Source: Hymenobacter rubripertinctus (GTDB lineage: Bacteria > Bacteroidota > Bacteroidia > Cytophagales > Hymenobacteraceae). From it: a stretch of DNA of 64,000 bases. The notes beneath the pieces are model-generated. The model was given only the letters and a program-made list of their open reading frames with translations. It was not told the origin of the DNA and made no database searches. Position 1 is the stretch's first letter, and the number at the start of each line of letters is the position of its first letter. The stretch covers positions 1 to 64,000 of the forward strand of contig NZ_QYCN01000025.1 in NCBI RefSeq assembly GCF_003583925.1. The letters are read 5' to 3'. Position numbers and translations under genes: made by a program. Of the stretch, positions 36,203 to 44,531 are shown in pieces.

Positions 36203-37528
36203 GTGGCCGAATACTCTACCCCTACTTCCGAGCCGGAATTCGACGCGAACTTTGCTCAGCTCAAGCCCCGGATGAACAGCTCCGAGGCCTTGTTTGAAAG
36301 CTCGCGCTGCCTGTTCTGCTTCGATGCCCCCTGCATCCAGGCCTGCCCCACGGGCATCGACATTCCGCAGTTCATCCGCCAGATTAACTCCGGCAACGAC
36401 ACCGGCGCGGCCCGCACCATCTACGAGGCCAACTACTTCGGCAACGCCTGCGGCAAGGTTTGCCCCACGGAAGTGCTCTGCGAGGGCGCCTGCGTGTACA
36501 ACCTCCAGGACGTGAAGCCTATCGAAATCGGGCGCCTCCAGAGCTTTGCCACCCGCAAGGCCATTGAGGAGGAAAAGCCGCTCATGGCTCCCGGCATTCC
36601 CAACGGCCGCAAGGTGGCCATCATCGGGGCGGGTCCGGCCGGCATCAGCTGCGCCTGCGAGTTGCGCACGCTAGGTTACGCGGTGGACGTGTTCGAGGCC
36701 AAAGCCCAGCCCTCGGGCCTGACGGTGTACGGCGTGGCGCCCTACAAAATCACCAACGAGGAAGTGCTGGCCGAAATGGCTTACCTCCAACAGCAGCTCG
36801 GCTACTCGGTTGCCTACAACGCGCCCATCCGCTCCCGCGCGGAATTGCAGCAGTTGGAAGAACAGTACGACGCCATTTTCCTGGGCATCGGCCTGGGCAA
36901 AACCAGCACGCTGGGGCTGCCCGGTGAAGACCGCGAAAACTGCGTGGGGGCCGTCGAGTTCATTGAGCAGCTGCGCCTGAACCACCACGGCACTGCCGTG
37001 GGCCGCAAGGTCATCGTGCTCGGCGGCGGCAACACGGCCATGGACGCCGCCTCGGAGTCCTCGCGTATGGGGGCCGACAGCGTGATTCTGGCCTACCGCC
37101 GGGGAAAAGAAGACATGGGCGCCTACGAGTTTGAGTACGACCTGGCGAAGGGCGTGGGCGTGAAGGGCCTGTTCCACGTGGCCCCGGTCGAAATCATGGG
37201 CAACGGCAAGGTGGAGGGCATCAAGTTCATCCGCACCGCCCTGCACGAGGGCCAGGTGCAAACCGTACCCGGCTCCGAGTTCATCGAGCCCTGCGACATG
37301 GTGATTAAAGCCACCGGCCAGGCCAAGCAGACCGAATTTCTGGGCCTGATCGAAGGCCTGAAAACCGACGGCAAAGGCCGCATCATCGCCGATGAGCGCA
37401 CGGGCCAGACCACCAACCCGCAATACTTCGCCTCCGGCGACGCCCGCAACGGCGGCGCGGAAGTCGTTAACGCCGCCGCCGAAGCCAAAGCCACGGCGCG
37501 GGGCATCCACGAATACCTGAGCAAGTAA
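36203..37528 (+). CDS. preT: NAD-dependent dihydropyrimidine dehydrogenase, PreT subunit
   Basis: 441 residues, started at GTG 36203, ten bases after the flanking repeat. The N-terminus has GltD-like [4Fe-4S] clusters (CLFCFDAPCIQACPTGIDIP and CGKVCPTEVLCEGAC). FAD binding follows (AIIGAGPAGISCACELRTLG) and then an NAD(P) domain (VIVLGGGNTAMDAASESSRM). It is the electron-input subunit that with PreA reduces uracil or thymine to the dihydro form. Single GltD-like proteins can be confused with glutamate synthase small subunit, but the adjacent preA settles the role. Confidence 0.92.
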   Translation: MAEYSTPTSEPEFDANFAQLKPRMNSSEALFESSRCLFCFDAPCIQACPTGIDIPQFIRQINSGNDTGAARTIYEANYFGNACGKVCPTEVLCEGACVYNLQDVKPIEIGRLQSFATRKAIEEEKPLMAPGIPNGRKVAIIGAGPAGISCACELRTLGYAVDVFEAKAQPSGLTVYGVAPYKITNEEVLAEMAYLQQQLGYSVAYNAPIRSRAELQQLEEQYDAIFLGIGLGKTSTLGLPGEDRENCVGAVEFIEQLRLNHHGTAVGRKVIVLGGGNTAMDAASESSRMGADSVILAYRRGKEDMGAYEFEYDLAKGVGVKGLFHVAPVEIMGNGKVEGIKFIRTALHEGQVQTVPGSEFIEPCDMVIKATGQAKQTEFLGLIEGLKTDGKGRIIADERTGQTTNPQYFASGDARNGGAEVVNAAAEAKATARGIHEYLSK

Positions 37529-37540
37529 TCACAACTGGAA

Positions 37541-37654
37541 CTGTCATCCTGAGCCTGCGAAGGACCTAATGCCAGCTGCCCATTTTGCCGTAAATCAATT
37601 ATCCGGAAAGTAGCGGTGGCCGTGATAAGGTCCTTCGCAGGCTCAGGATGACAG
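37541..37654. repeat. inverted repeat with 27-bp perfect arms, TGTCATCCTGA family
   Basis: Arms 37541-37567 and 37628-37654 (CTGTCATCCTGAGCCTGCGA and complement) are exact. The right arm contains an ATG (37648) in frame with preA. A related repeat (TGTCATCCTGACGAAGGAAG) is at 56565-56662. Confidence 0.85.
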
Positions 37655-37668
37655 AATCGAAAAAAACC

Positions 37669-39060
37669 ATGCCCGACCTCTCCATCAATTTTGCCGGCAT
37701 CAAATCCCCGAACCCCTTCTGGCTGGCCTCGGCCCCACCCACCAACTCCGGCTACCAGGTGATGAAAGCCTTCGATGCGGGCTGGGGCGGGGCGGTGTGG
37801 AAAACGCTGGGCGTGCCCGTCGTGAACGTGTCGAGCCGCTACGGCAGCGTGAACTACCGCGACAAGCGCATGATGGGCTTCAACAACATCGAGCTGATTT
37901 CGGACCGCCCCCTCTCCGACAACCTGCGCGAAATCGAGGAAGTCAAGAAGCGCTTTCCAAACCACGCCGTCATTGCCTCCCTCATGGTGCAGAGCCGGCA
38001 GGAGTGGCACGACATCGTGCGCCAGAGCCAGGAAGCCGGGGCCGACGGCATCGAGCTGAACTTTGGCTGCCCCCACGGCATGTGCGAGCGGGGCATGGGC
38101 TCGGCTGTGGGCCAGGAGCCCGACGTGCTCCAGACCATTGTGGAGTGGGTGATGGAAGTGGCCAAGATTCCGGTGATTGTCAAGCTCACGCCCAACATCA
38201 GTGACATTACCGAGCCCGCGCTGGCCGCCCGCCGGGGCGGGGCCGACGCCATTTCGCTCATCAACACGATTCAGAGCATCGTGGGCGTCGATCTGGACCT
38301 GTTCGCGCCCTATCCCATCGTGGACGGCAAGGGCTCCAACGGCGGCTACTGCGGCCCGGCCGTGAAGCCCATTGCCCTGAACATGCTCAAGAACTGCGCC
38401 CAGCACCCGGGCGTGCGCCTGCCCATCTCCGGCATCGGCGGCATCGAAACCTGGCGCGACGCGGTGGAGCACATCCTGCTCGGGGCCAGCAGCGTGCAGG
38501 TCTGCACCGCCGCCATGCACTACGGCTTCGGCATCATCCGCGAGATGACCAGCGGCCTGGAGCAGTACATGACGGATAAGGGCTTCCACACCATCTACGA
38601 CTTCGTGGGCAAAGCCCTGCCCAACGTGCTGCCCTGGGAAGAGCTCAATATGAAGTACAAGGTGACGGCCAACATCCACGCGGAAAAGTGCATCGGCTGC
38701 CAGCTCTGCTACACCGCCTGCGAAGACGGCGCCCACCAGGCCATCCAGCTCAATGCCGGCACCCGCGTGCCCGAAATCATCGAGGCCAACTGCGTGGGCT
38801 GCAACCTGTGCTCCCTGGTCTGCCCCGTGGAAGACTGCATCACCATGGACCGCCAGGACGATGGCACGGCCCACCTCACCTGGAAGGAACGCACCGCCGC
38901 GGGCGACATCCCCACCGAGTTCAACGACGAAAAAGCCGGCGGCCGCCACCACTGGGTGCCCGAGCCCGCCGCCGCCCTGGGCAAGGAGAAGCACAAAACC
39001 CTGCCCGGCAAAGCCCGGCAGTACCCTTCGGCGGCCGAGGTGCCCACTACGCAAGCCTAA
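37669..39060 (+). CDS. preA: NAD-dependent dihydropyrimidine dehydrogenase, PreA subunit
   Basis: 463 residues when started at ATG 37669 (MPDLSINFAGIKSPNPFWLA). An in-frame ATG seven codons earlier lies inside an inverted repeat and is unlikely to be native. The FMN-containing barrel (IKSPNPFWLASAPPTNSGY, GADGIELNFGCPHGMCERGMG, GISGIGGIETW-like segment) catalyses uracil reduction. Two C-terminal [4Fe-4S] sites are visible: CIGCQLCYTACEDGAHQ and CVGCNLCSLVCPVEDC. It receives electrons from PreT. A hairpin at 39084 ends the unit. Confidence 0.94.
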   Translation: MPDLSINFAGIKSPNPFWLASAPPTNSGYQVMKAFDAGWGGAVWKTLGVPVVNVSSRYGSVNYRDKRMMGFNNIELISDRPLSDNLREIEEVKKRFPNHAVIASLMVQSRQEWHDIVRQSQEAGADGIELNFGCPHGMCERGMGSAVGQEPDVLQTIVEWVMEVAKIPVIVKLTPNISDITEPALAARRGGADAISLINTIQSIVGVDLDLFAPYPIVDGKGSNGGYCGPAVKPIALNMLKNCAQHPGVRLPISGIGGIETWRDAVEHILLGASSVQVCTAAMHYGFGIIREMTSGLEQYMTDKGFHTIYDFVGKALPNVLPWEELNMKYKVTANIHAEKCIGCQLCYTACEDGAHQAIQLNAGTRVPEIIEANCVGCNLCSLVCPVEDCITMDRQDDGTAHLTWKERTAAGDIPTEFNDEKAGGRHHWVPEPAAALGKEKHKTLPGKARQYPSAAEVPTTQA

Positions 39061-39083
39061 TCGGCCAGCATATACCGCTGGTA

Positions 39084-39117
39084 TCGGCCCGGAAATCTTT
39101 ATCGGTTTCCGGGCCGA
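39084..39117 (+). terminator. hairpin at the end of the pyrimidine cluster
   Basis: The 12-bp perfect stem TCGGCCCGGAAA / TTTCCGGGCCGA with a 10-base loop begins 24 bases after the preA stop. No long T-run follows. Confidence 0.55.
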
Positions 39118-39688
39118 CGTGTGTCGGAGCAGCAGTGTCTGATTGGGAGGGGAGAGAAGCGGCCAGTTGCGGGGCTGACCGGCTAAAGTCCTACTTCGTT
39201 CTATATAGCGAACTGGCCTCAAAGATATCCACATAGCAAATCGGGACTTGGGGAGCGGAGAGGCCTTTTCAGGGGTAGTGCTTCCCCGTAATCCACATAG
39301 TTTTCCACGTTCCCAAGACCTGGGCGCATAACCTGTGGATAATGGTGGGGAAACCTGGGGATAATGCGTGGAGAACTTGCGGAGAAGTTTTTTTGGCTTC
39401 CTGCTCCCGTTAACAGGGGTTCCTTTCCCCACACCGGGTGTGGATAGCGGTGGATAACTATCCCCCGAAAATGCCACAATCCACACTGGCTCCGGGCTGT
39501 GGATTGTGGATTTCTGGATAAGTCCTGTGGATTGTTAAAAACTGCTTTAACCCGCTGACGAAAAGCCATTTATTATCCACACACCCTGTTGATGGACGGT
39601 GGATAAGTCGATTCTTGTACACATGTTATCCCGACGGTGGATAACTCCTGAATCTTATCCACTTATCAACAGCCCTAACGATGGGGGA

Positions 39689-39730
39689 CAAAAAGAATTT
39701 ATTTAAAAAAAGAATCTTAAAAGTTATTAA
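39689..39730. other. AT-rich tract, possible DNA unwinding element
   Basis: A run of about 42 bases made almost only of A and T in an otherwise GC-rich chromosome, directly left of the exact DnaA box TGTGGATAA at 39734-39742 and right of the near boxes at 39655 and 39663. Position and composition fit the site where DnaA opens the duplex. Confidence 0.55.
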
Positions 39731-39916
39731 CCCTGTGGATAAGCGGACCGGACTTCCAACTCCTGGTTGGCACCCGGTCCGGCAGTCGCTTCCGGTTGCC
39801 GCCAGGAGCCCGCCGGGCCGGGAGCAGTGCGGCGGTCCGGCGGTACCCCCAAAACAGGCGCGAGTCTGGCGGAAAAAAGAACTGCCGAACTGCCCGGGCC
39901 TGTTATCCACTTACCC

Positions 39917-40075
39917 ACTGCTGTTACGCAGTAGCCGTTGAAGCATTCGTTTTTCGTTGCTCGTTTTTCGGGGCTGATTCGTCTTCATTAACCAATCAGC
40001 CCCGAAAAACGAGTAACGAAAAACGAAAAACGACCTGCCACCGCAGCTACCGGAAGCGACCTGCGTAACAGCAGT
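39917..40075. repeat. nested inverted repeat inside the origin candidate
   Basis: Outer arms 39917-39931 and 40061-40075 (ACTGCTGTTACGCAG and complement) enclose inner arms 39948-39979 and 39994-40025 (CGTTTTTCGTTGCTCGTTTT and near complement) with a 14-base loop. The inner pair looks like a later insertion into an older palindrome. No gene is present. Confidence 0.75.
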
Positions 40076-40217
40076 TACCAAGAGAGCATTATCCACCGAA
40101 AACCCGCAGTTATCCACGGCTTTTCAGAATTTTGGGCTTCCGAGGCAGCCTCCGGCACCGGAGCGGCGTATAAAAACGCCCCGCCCACGGCGCTTGCGCC
40201 CATTACCCCCGCCGCTC

Positions 40218-40709
40218 ATGCCCTTCGACTACACGCTGGACTTTCGGACCGTGGACTTCCGCCAACACCCGGAACTCTACCAGGTGGGCAAGGGCGAGCA
40301 GGGCGTGCTGCTGGTACAGCCCTATAAAGGCGAGATTCTGCCCCACTGGCGCTTCCGCACGCCCGAAGTGGCCCGGGAGTCGGCCGCTACGATTTACGGG
40401 CTGTTTGAGGCCTACCTGGCGCAAGACGATTTCGTGGGGGCCGACATGGCCCGCAAGTTCCTGCAGATGGGCTACACGCGGGCCCGGCGCTACGCCAACC
40501 ACCAGGGCGGGAAAAAGTACGCGGGACCCGTGCCGGCCGATAAGAAGGGCCAGAGCGGCGCCCATGGCCGGCCGGAGCTGCCCCGTTCGCCCGAAGACCC
40601 CGTGAAGGCCGAGGCCGCCGCCCTCTTCAAGCTCCGCTGGGATGAGGCCCGCGCCCACCCCGCCTACCAGACCCAACGCGCCGCCTTCGAAGACCGTTAC
40701 GGCAAATGA
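40218..40709 (+). CDS. DUF4385 domain protein
   Basis: 163 residues from ATG 40218 (MPFDYTLDFRTVDFRQHPELY). Conserved parts include GVLLVQPYKGEILPHWRFRTP, FVGADMARKFLQMGYTRARRYANH and DPVKAEAAALFKLRWDEARAHPAY, which fit DUF4385, a small family found in bacteria and phages with no known function. No signal peptide. A lysine- and glycine-rich middle segment (GPVPADKKGQSGAHG) may be disordered. It is the first gene to the right of the origin candidate. Confidence 0.82.
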   Translation: MPFDYTLDFRTVDFRQHPELYQVGKGEQGVLLVQPYKGEILPHWRFRTPEVARESAATIYGLFEAYLAQDDFVGADMARKFLQMGYTRARRYANHQGGKKYAGPVPADKKGQSGAHGRPELPRSPEDPVKAEAAALFKLRWDEARAHPAYQTQRAAFEDRYGK

Positions 40710-40723
40710 CCCTTTGAAACATC

Positions 40724-40731
40724 TACCTTTG
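40724..40731 (+). promoter_or_regulatory. -7 promoter element (TACCTTTG)
   Basis: TACCTTTG matches the Bacteroidota TAnnTTTG consensus and lies 38 bases before the ATG at 40769, in a gap of 59 bases between two plus-strand genes. No -33 TTG at the usual distance. Confidence 0.45.
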
Positions 40732-40768
40732 CTTTCCTCAACCCTCTACCTTTTCAAGACCCCCGGCA

Positions 40769-41251
40769 ATGCAGACTTCCGCCCAACCCTCCAGCACCGA
40801 AGAAAACGAAATCAGCCTCGGCATCGGCATGGGCCCGCTCAAGTTCGGTGCCTCCATGGACGAGGTGCGCGCCCTGATGGGCGAGCCCGAAGAAATTGAA
40901 GAGTCGGAAGACGACGACGAGTTTGAGCACCAGGCCTGGAACTACCTCGAAGAAGGCTACTCCCTGTATTTCGACCGCGAAGACGACTACCGCCTGAGCT
41001 GCATCGAAACCGACCACCCCGGCATCCGCCTCTACGGGGAAGCCATCCACGGCAAGAGTCCCGAAGAAATTCAGGCCCTCATGAAGCGCCACGGCCACGA
41101 ACAGAGCGAAGTGGAGAAAATGGATACTGGCGAGATGCGCATCTCCTACGAAAAGGAAATGATTGATATGTATTTCGACGAAAACGAACTGCAATTCGTC
41201 AACTTCGGCGTCTTCATCAACGAAGACCTGGAGGTGCAATGGCCCGCTTAG
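40769..41251 (+). CDS. uncharacterised acidic cytoplasmic protein
   Basis: 160 residues, strongly acidic (EEIEESEDDDEFEHQAW), without signal peptide or membrane segment. It starts with ISLGIGMGPLKFGASMDEVRALMGEPEE, a pattern seen in several unrelated small bacterial proteins in which a GMS-DEV-LLG segment forms a helix. Two similar half-domains (residues about 20-75 and 80-155) may be present. Its own promoter-like element is upstream and an origin-type DnaA box lies 34 bases after the stop. I do not recognise the family; coding status is clear from codon use. Confidence 0.75.
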   Translation: MQTSAQPSSTEENEISLGIGMGPLKFGASMDEVRALMGEPEEIEESEDDDEFEHQAWNYLEEGYSLYFDREDDYRLSCIETDHPGIRLYGEAIHGKSPEEIQALMKRHGHEQSEVEKMDTGEMRISYEKEMIDMYFDENELQFVNFGVFINEDLEVQWPA

Positions 41252-41284
41252 CGCTGAGTTGTCCACAAATACCCCGTAAATGCT

Positions 41285-41293
41285 TGTGGATAA
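41285..41293 (-). other. isolated exact DnaA box
   Basis: TGTGGATAA (TTATCCACA on the minus strand) lies between the acidic-protein gene and the phosphate transporter, with a one-mismatch neighbour TTGTCCACA at 41259-41267. It is 1.2 kb right of the main cluster. Confidence 0.5.
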
Positions 41294-41393
41294 GTTGATA
41301 ACTCGCTAATAATCCGGAGTTTTCAACAGTGTTTCCCACTTTGAGGCTATTAGTCGGCCTCAGCCTCAGCGGCCTGATAGTCAGCCCAACAGC

Positions 41394-41427
41394 AAAAAAG
41401 TCCCGCCGGAACCGGCGGGACTTTTTT
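41394..41427. terminator. bidirectional intrinsic terminator
   Basis: AAAAAAGTCCCGCCGG / CCGGCGGGACTTTTTT is perfectly symmetric with a two-base centre, so it has an A-run before and a T-run after. It lies between the convergent acidic-protein gene and the phosphate transporter gene and can stop both. Confidence 0.9.
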
Positions 41428-41466
41428 GTGTAATTACAAGATGGAGCTTGTTCTTTCTTGCGCCGC

Positions 41467-42873
41467 CTACGAGGGCATCAGGGCGCGGAAGAGCAGGAAC
41501 AGACCACCCGAAAGGGCCATGGTTACCGGCAGCGTGAGCGCCCAGGCCAGACCGATGTTGCGCACCATCTGGGGGTTGAGGTTCTTGATGCCGCGGTTGG
41601 CCACCATGCTACCCGCAATGGCCGACGAGAGCACGTGCGTAGTGGAGGAAGGCAGGCCCATGGCCGAGCTGGCCCCGATCATGGTGGCGGCTACCAGCTC
41701 CGAGGAAGCGCCCTGGGCGTAAGTGAGATGCTCCTTGCCGATGCGCTCCCCGATGGTTTTCACGATGCGCTGCCAGCCCACCATAGTACCTACGCCGAGC
41801 GAGATGGACACGATGACGAACACCCAGGTGGGGGCGTAGTCCGTGAAGCCTTTCATGTTGTCCAGACCCGTCGACAGCGTCGTCCGGTCGAGGGTGCTGA
41901 GGCGTACTTTGTCGCTGTCCTGAATCTTCTTGGCGCGGTTCGAGAGTAGCAGAATGGCCTTGCGAATCTCGAAACGGGCCTGCTGGGGTAGTTGTTCCAC
42001 GGTCTGGGCGCTGGCGAAAATCTGGTCCAGCGTATTGGTCTGGGCCTGAATTTCGGCTACTGCTTTCTTGTCCACCGTGCTCAGGTCGTTCACGTTCACG
42101 CGGCTCATCACCTGCTCCACGCGCACCAATGAATCGCGCATATCGAGCGGGTTCTTGCTCTGATCGAGGGCGAAGTAAGAGGGCACGATGCCAATGAGGA
42201 TGAGCATAATCAGGCCCACGCCCTTCTGGCCGTCGTTCGAGCCGTGGAAGTAGCTTACCAGCGTGCAGGTAACCACCAGCGTGAGGCGGATCCAGAGGGG
42301 TGGGGGCTTGCGCTTGTGGGGCTCCTTGAAGATGACCTTGCTGGTAGATACCCGCTTGAGAATGAACATCATCAGAATGGTGAGCGTGAAGCCGAATACG
42401 GGACCCACAATCAGGGCCAGGCCGGCCTCACCGGCCTTGGCCCAGTTCACGGCCGCGTCGTGCACGCCGGGCAGCAAGCTGTAGGCAATACCCACGCCCA
42501 GGATGGACCCAATTAAAGCGTGCGACGACGACGAGGGCAATCCGTAGTACCAGGTGCCCACGTTCCAGATGATGGCGCCTATGATGAGGGCGCCCACCAT
42601 GGCAATGCCGTGGTACACGTTCTGGTCCACTAGGCTTTCCACGGGCAGCAGGTACACGATGCCCATGGCCACGGCAATACCGCCGGTGAGTACGCCAATG
42701 AAGTTCCAGAAGGCCGACCAGATAACGGCCACCCAGGGACGCAACGCGTTGGTGTAGATAACGGTAGCCACGGCGTTGGCCGTGTCGTGAAAACCGTTGA
42801 CGAATTCAAATGCGCAGGCGGCCATCAGACAGACGACGAGCAGCAGCAGCACATGAGGCTCTAAGCCAAACAT
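41467..42873 (-). CDS. PiT-family inorganic phosphate transporter
   Basis: 468 residues with ten or more membrane segments. The two PiT signature halves are visible: FVNGFHDTANAVATVIYT near residue 25 and the C-terminal copy around GASSAMGLPSSTTHVLSSAIAGSM; the first half also has GLPSSSSHALIGSILG. It imports phosphate with protons or sodium across the inner membrane. A hydrophilic loop of about 130 residues in the middle (MSRVNVNDLSTVDKKAVAEI) separates the halves. No PhoU-like gene is adjacent. It is monocistronic, sharing a terminator with the gene at 40769. Confidence 0.94.
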   Translation of the reverse strand: MFGLEPHVLLLLVVCLMAACAFEFVNGFHDTANAVATVIYTNALRPWVAVIWSAFWNFIGVLTGGIAVAMGIVYLLPVESLVDQNVYHGIAMVGALIIGAIIWNVGTWYYGLPSSSSHALIGSILGVGIAYSLLPGVHDAAVNWAKAGEAGLALIVGPVFGFTLTILMMFILKRVSTSKVIFKEPHKRKPPPLWIRLTLVVTCTLVSYFHGSNDGQKGVGLIMLILIGIVPSYFALDQSKNPLDMRDSLVRVEQVMSRVNVNDLSTVDKKAVAEIQAQTNTLDQIFASAQTVEQLPQQARFEIRKAILLLSNRAKKIQDSDKVRLSTLDRTTLSTGLDNMKGFTDYAPTWVFVIVSISLGVGTMVGWQRIVKTIGERIGKEHLTYAQGASSELVAATMIGASSAMGLPSSTTHVLSSAIAGSMVANRGIKNLNPQMVRNIGLAWALTLPVTMALSGGLFLLFRALMPS

Positions 42874-43151
42874 ACGGGGGGGATTAGTGAGAACTCAGGT
42901 TTAAGTCATCCCAAAGGTAAACGGACCCTTAGGCGGGGCAAGATTATGAAATTGTTACCGGACCCGTTCAGTAAGGGGGGCGGTTGAGGCGCTAAACGCA
43001 GGCTGTCAACAATGGTTGAAGAGGAAGCCCGGCCTAAAGAAGCGGCTTTCGGTAAGTGATTGGCGAAGATCTATTCTAAGAAGCCTCAACTATTGCTCAG
43101 CAGTTGAGATGCGTGTTAAAGAAATAATATTACTGTTCTAATATGTTTGAA

Positions 43152-43159
43152 TACCTTTG
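43152..43159 (+). promoter_or_regulatory. -7 promoter element (TACCTTTG)
   Basis: TACCTTTG fits TAnnTTTG and lies 38 bases before the lipoprotein start at 43197. The rest of the 320-base gap behind the phosphate transporter is AT-rich and shows no gene. Confidence 0.45.
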
Positions 43160-43196
43160 ATCTTTCCGTTCTTATTCTCTCTGAAAACAAACTTTA

Positions 43197-44501
43197 ATGA
43201 AAAAGCTCAGCTACCATTTAGGCGCTGCCTTGTGCAGTGCCTTGCTATGTTGCTCCTGCGAACGTCCGCTTGATGACATGGCCATCAGCCCCAAGATCAA
43301 TAATGGTCCCAAAGCCATTGCCAATGCCCCTTACATAGAGCAGGTTGCCTACACCCATCAGCACCTCGATGTAGTGGGGAAATCTTTACTTTATGTTTTG
43401 AACGACAAATAAAATAGAACTATTTTATTGGCGGAGCTTGATAAAATAGTTTCGGAGGAGAAACAAATTATTTTAAAAAAATTAATTGGTATATATAAAA
43501 TAAATGGCATTGATCTTGTTGATGAAATGATCCAGGTATCTGGTAAAATAGATGGTCAAGCAGATGTCGTTGTAAGTTTAAGAGCCTTTAATGGAATAGA
43601 TAATATTGATTGGAAAATAAAGATATATATTCCGTCATATAATGATTTAAAAGACCAAGGAAAGTTGTTGAATGGTAAATATTCTTTGTTTTCGTATGCT
43701 GGAGAAAACGATAAAGATTTTCCGTTTTTTAATGGGTATAAATATGATAATAAATTTGAAAAAATATTTATAAATGAAAAATATGTTAACAAAAATCCAG
43801 TGATAATTATTTCTCTTGATGAGAAGATTAATAGAGACGAAGAAGATAAAGCAATTAAAAATTATTCTTCTACATCTAATAGGCCAACTGGGACTACTGT
43901 AAATGCTGCTATTGGACTTATGTCCGTGAAAGAAAAGAAAGAGAGCTGGCCAGCAGGTGCAAGTGACATAGCCATTGCTGGAAGTATAGTTTGGAATAAT
44001 GCCTCTAATACTAATCCTTTCAATCCTCCTGCTCCAAATGATGTTCCTACTTCCTTCTTTGTAGGATCTGGGCTTCCTAATTATGATTTTAATGGATCTA
44101 GTATTAGAGATTTTTCACGAAAAGAAGTCGATAAGCAAACTTGGGTAGACGTTAACGCTAGGTTAGTTTCCAGTTGGAACCCATATTGGTATCCTAGTCC
44201 TGGTTATAAGAATAGTTACGATAGAGATGCTGATCATGCTTTCTATATTGTATACGAGGCGGATCCCTGGCCTACTGGTGAAAGGACTGCATCATTTCAA
44301 AATAATCTCAATCTGCGAATTTCTTATCGGTCAGATGATGGAGTCTATATACAAGAAATCATTACGAGAGATCAAAGTATTAGAACTAATTCAGATAATC
44401 CCTGGTATTCTACAGGAGATTTTGGAAATCCGTTCTTCTACCAAGGACATCAAGTTATTGTAAACAGCATACAATATCAGGTAGGTGATGAACGTTACTA
44501 A
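43197..44501 (+). pseudogene. lipoprotein gene of a low-GC island, split by an in-frame TAA
   Basis: The first 71 codons give a lipoprotein signal (LCSALLCCSC then ERPLDD) and end in TAA at 43410-43412. The next codons in the same frame read NRTILLAELDKIVSEEKQII and the frame stays open to 44501, making about 434 codons in all. A single substitution therefore splits the gene. The long part is polar and AT-rich, with a C-terminal region (GASDIAIAGSIVWNNASNTN, SWNPYWYPSPGYKNSYDRDADHAFYIVYEADP) that looks like a folded extracellular domain. No named family is recognised. Reinitiation at a TTG at 43428 would lack a signal. Sequencing error or suppression are alternatives. Confidence 0.7.
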
Positions 44502-44531
44502 TTGATGAAAAAAATATTAAAAATTAGTAAC

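Larger units (their letters stand above)
39225..40118. other. oriC: candidate chromosomal replication origin (oriC), DnaA-box cluster
   Basis: A stretch of almost 900 bases without a supported gene holds three exact DnaA boxes (TGTGGATAA at 39334 and 39734, TTATCCACA at 39573). At least ten one-mismatch copies lie at 39225, 39289, 39439, 39449, 39513, 39598, 39636, 39655, 39663, 39903, 40089 and 40110. An AT-rich tract without GC pairs over long runs (39689-39730) sits next to the exact box at 39734, as an unwinding element would. A fourth exact box is at 41285-41293. mnmG (gidA) is 13 kb away; dnaA is not in the window. GC skew could not be computed. A nested hairpin (39917-40075) interrupts the right part. 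Confidence 0.75.

Noticed and set aside
36203..37528. Glutamate synthase small subunit (gltD)
   Set aside because: The fold is GltD-like but no gltB is nearby and preA follows immediately, so PreT is the better name.
39681..39941. Small open frames in the origin region
   Set aside because: They overlap DnaA boxes and the AT tract, have no plausible start context and no family resemblance.
43428..44501. Independent gene starting at TTG 43428
   Set aside because: The frame is continuous with the lipoprotein signal upstream except for one stop codon, and the short version would lack a signal peptide.
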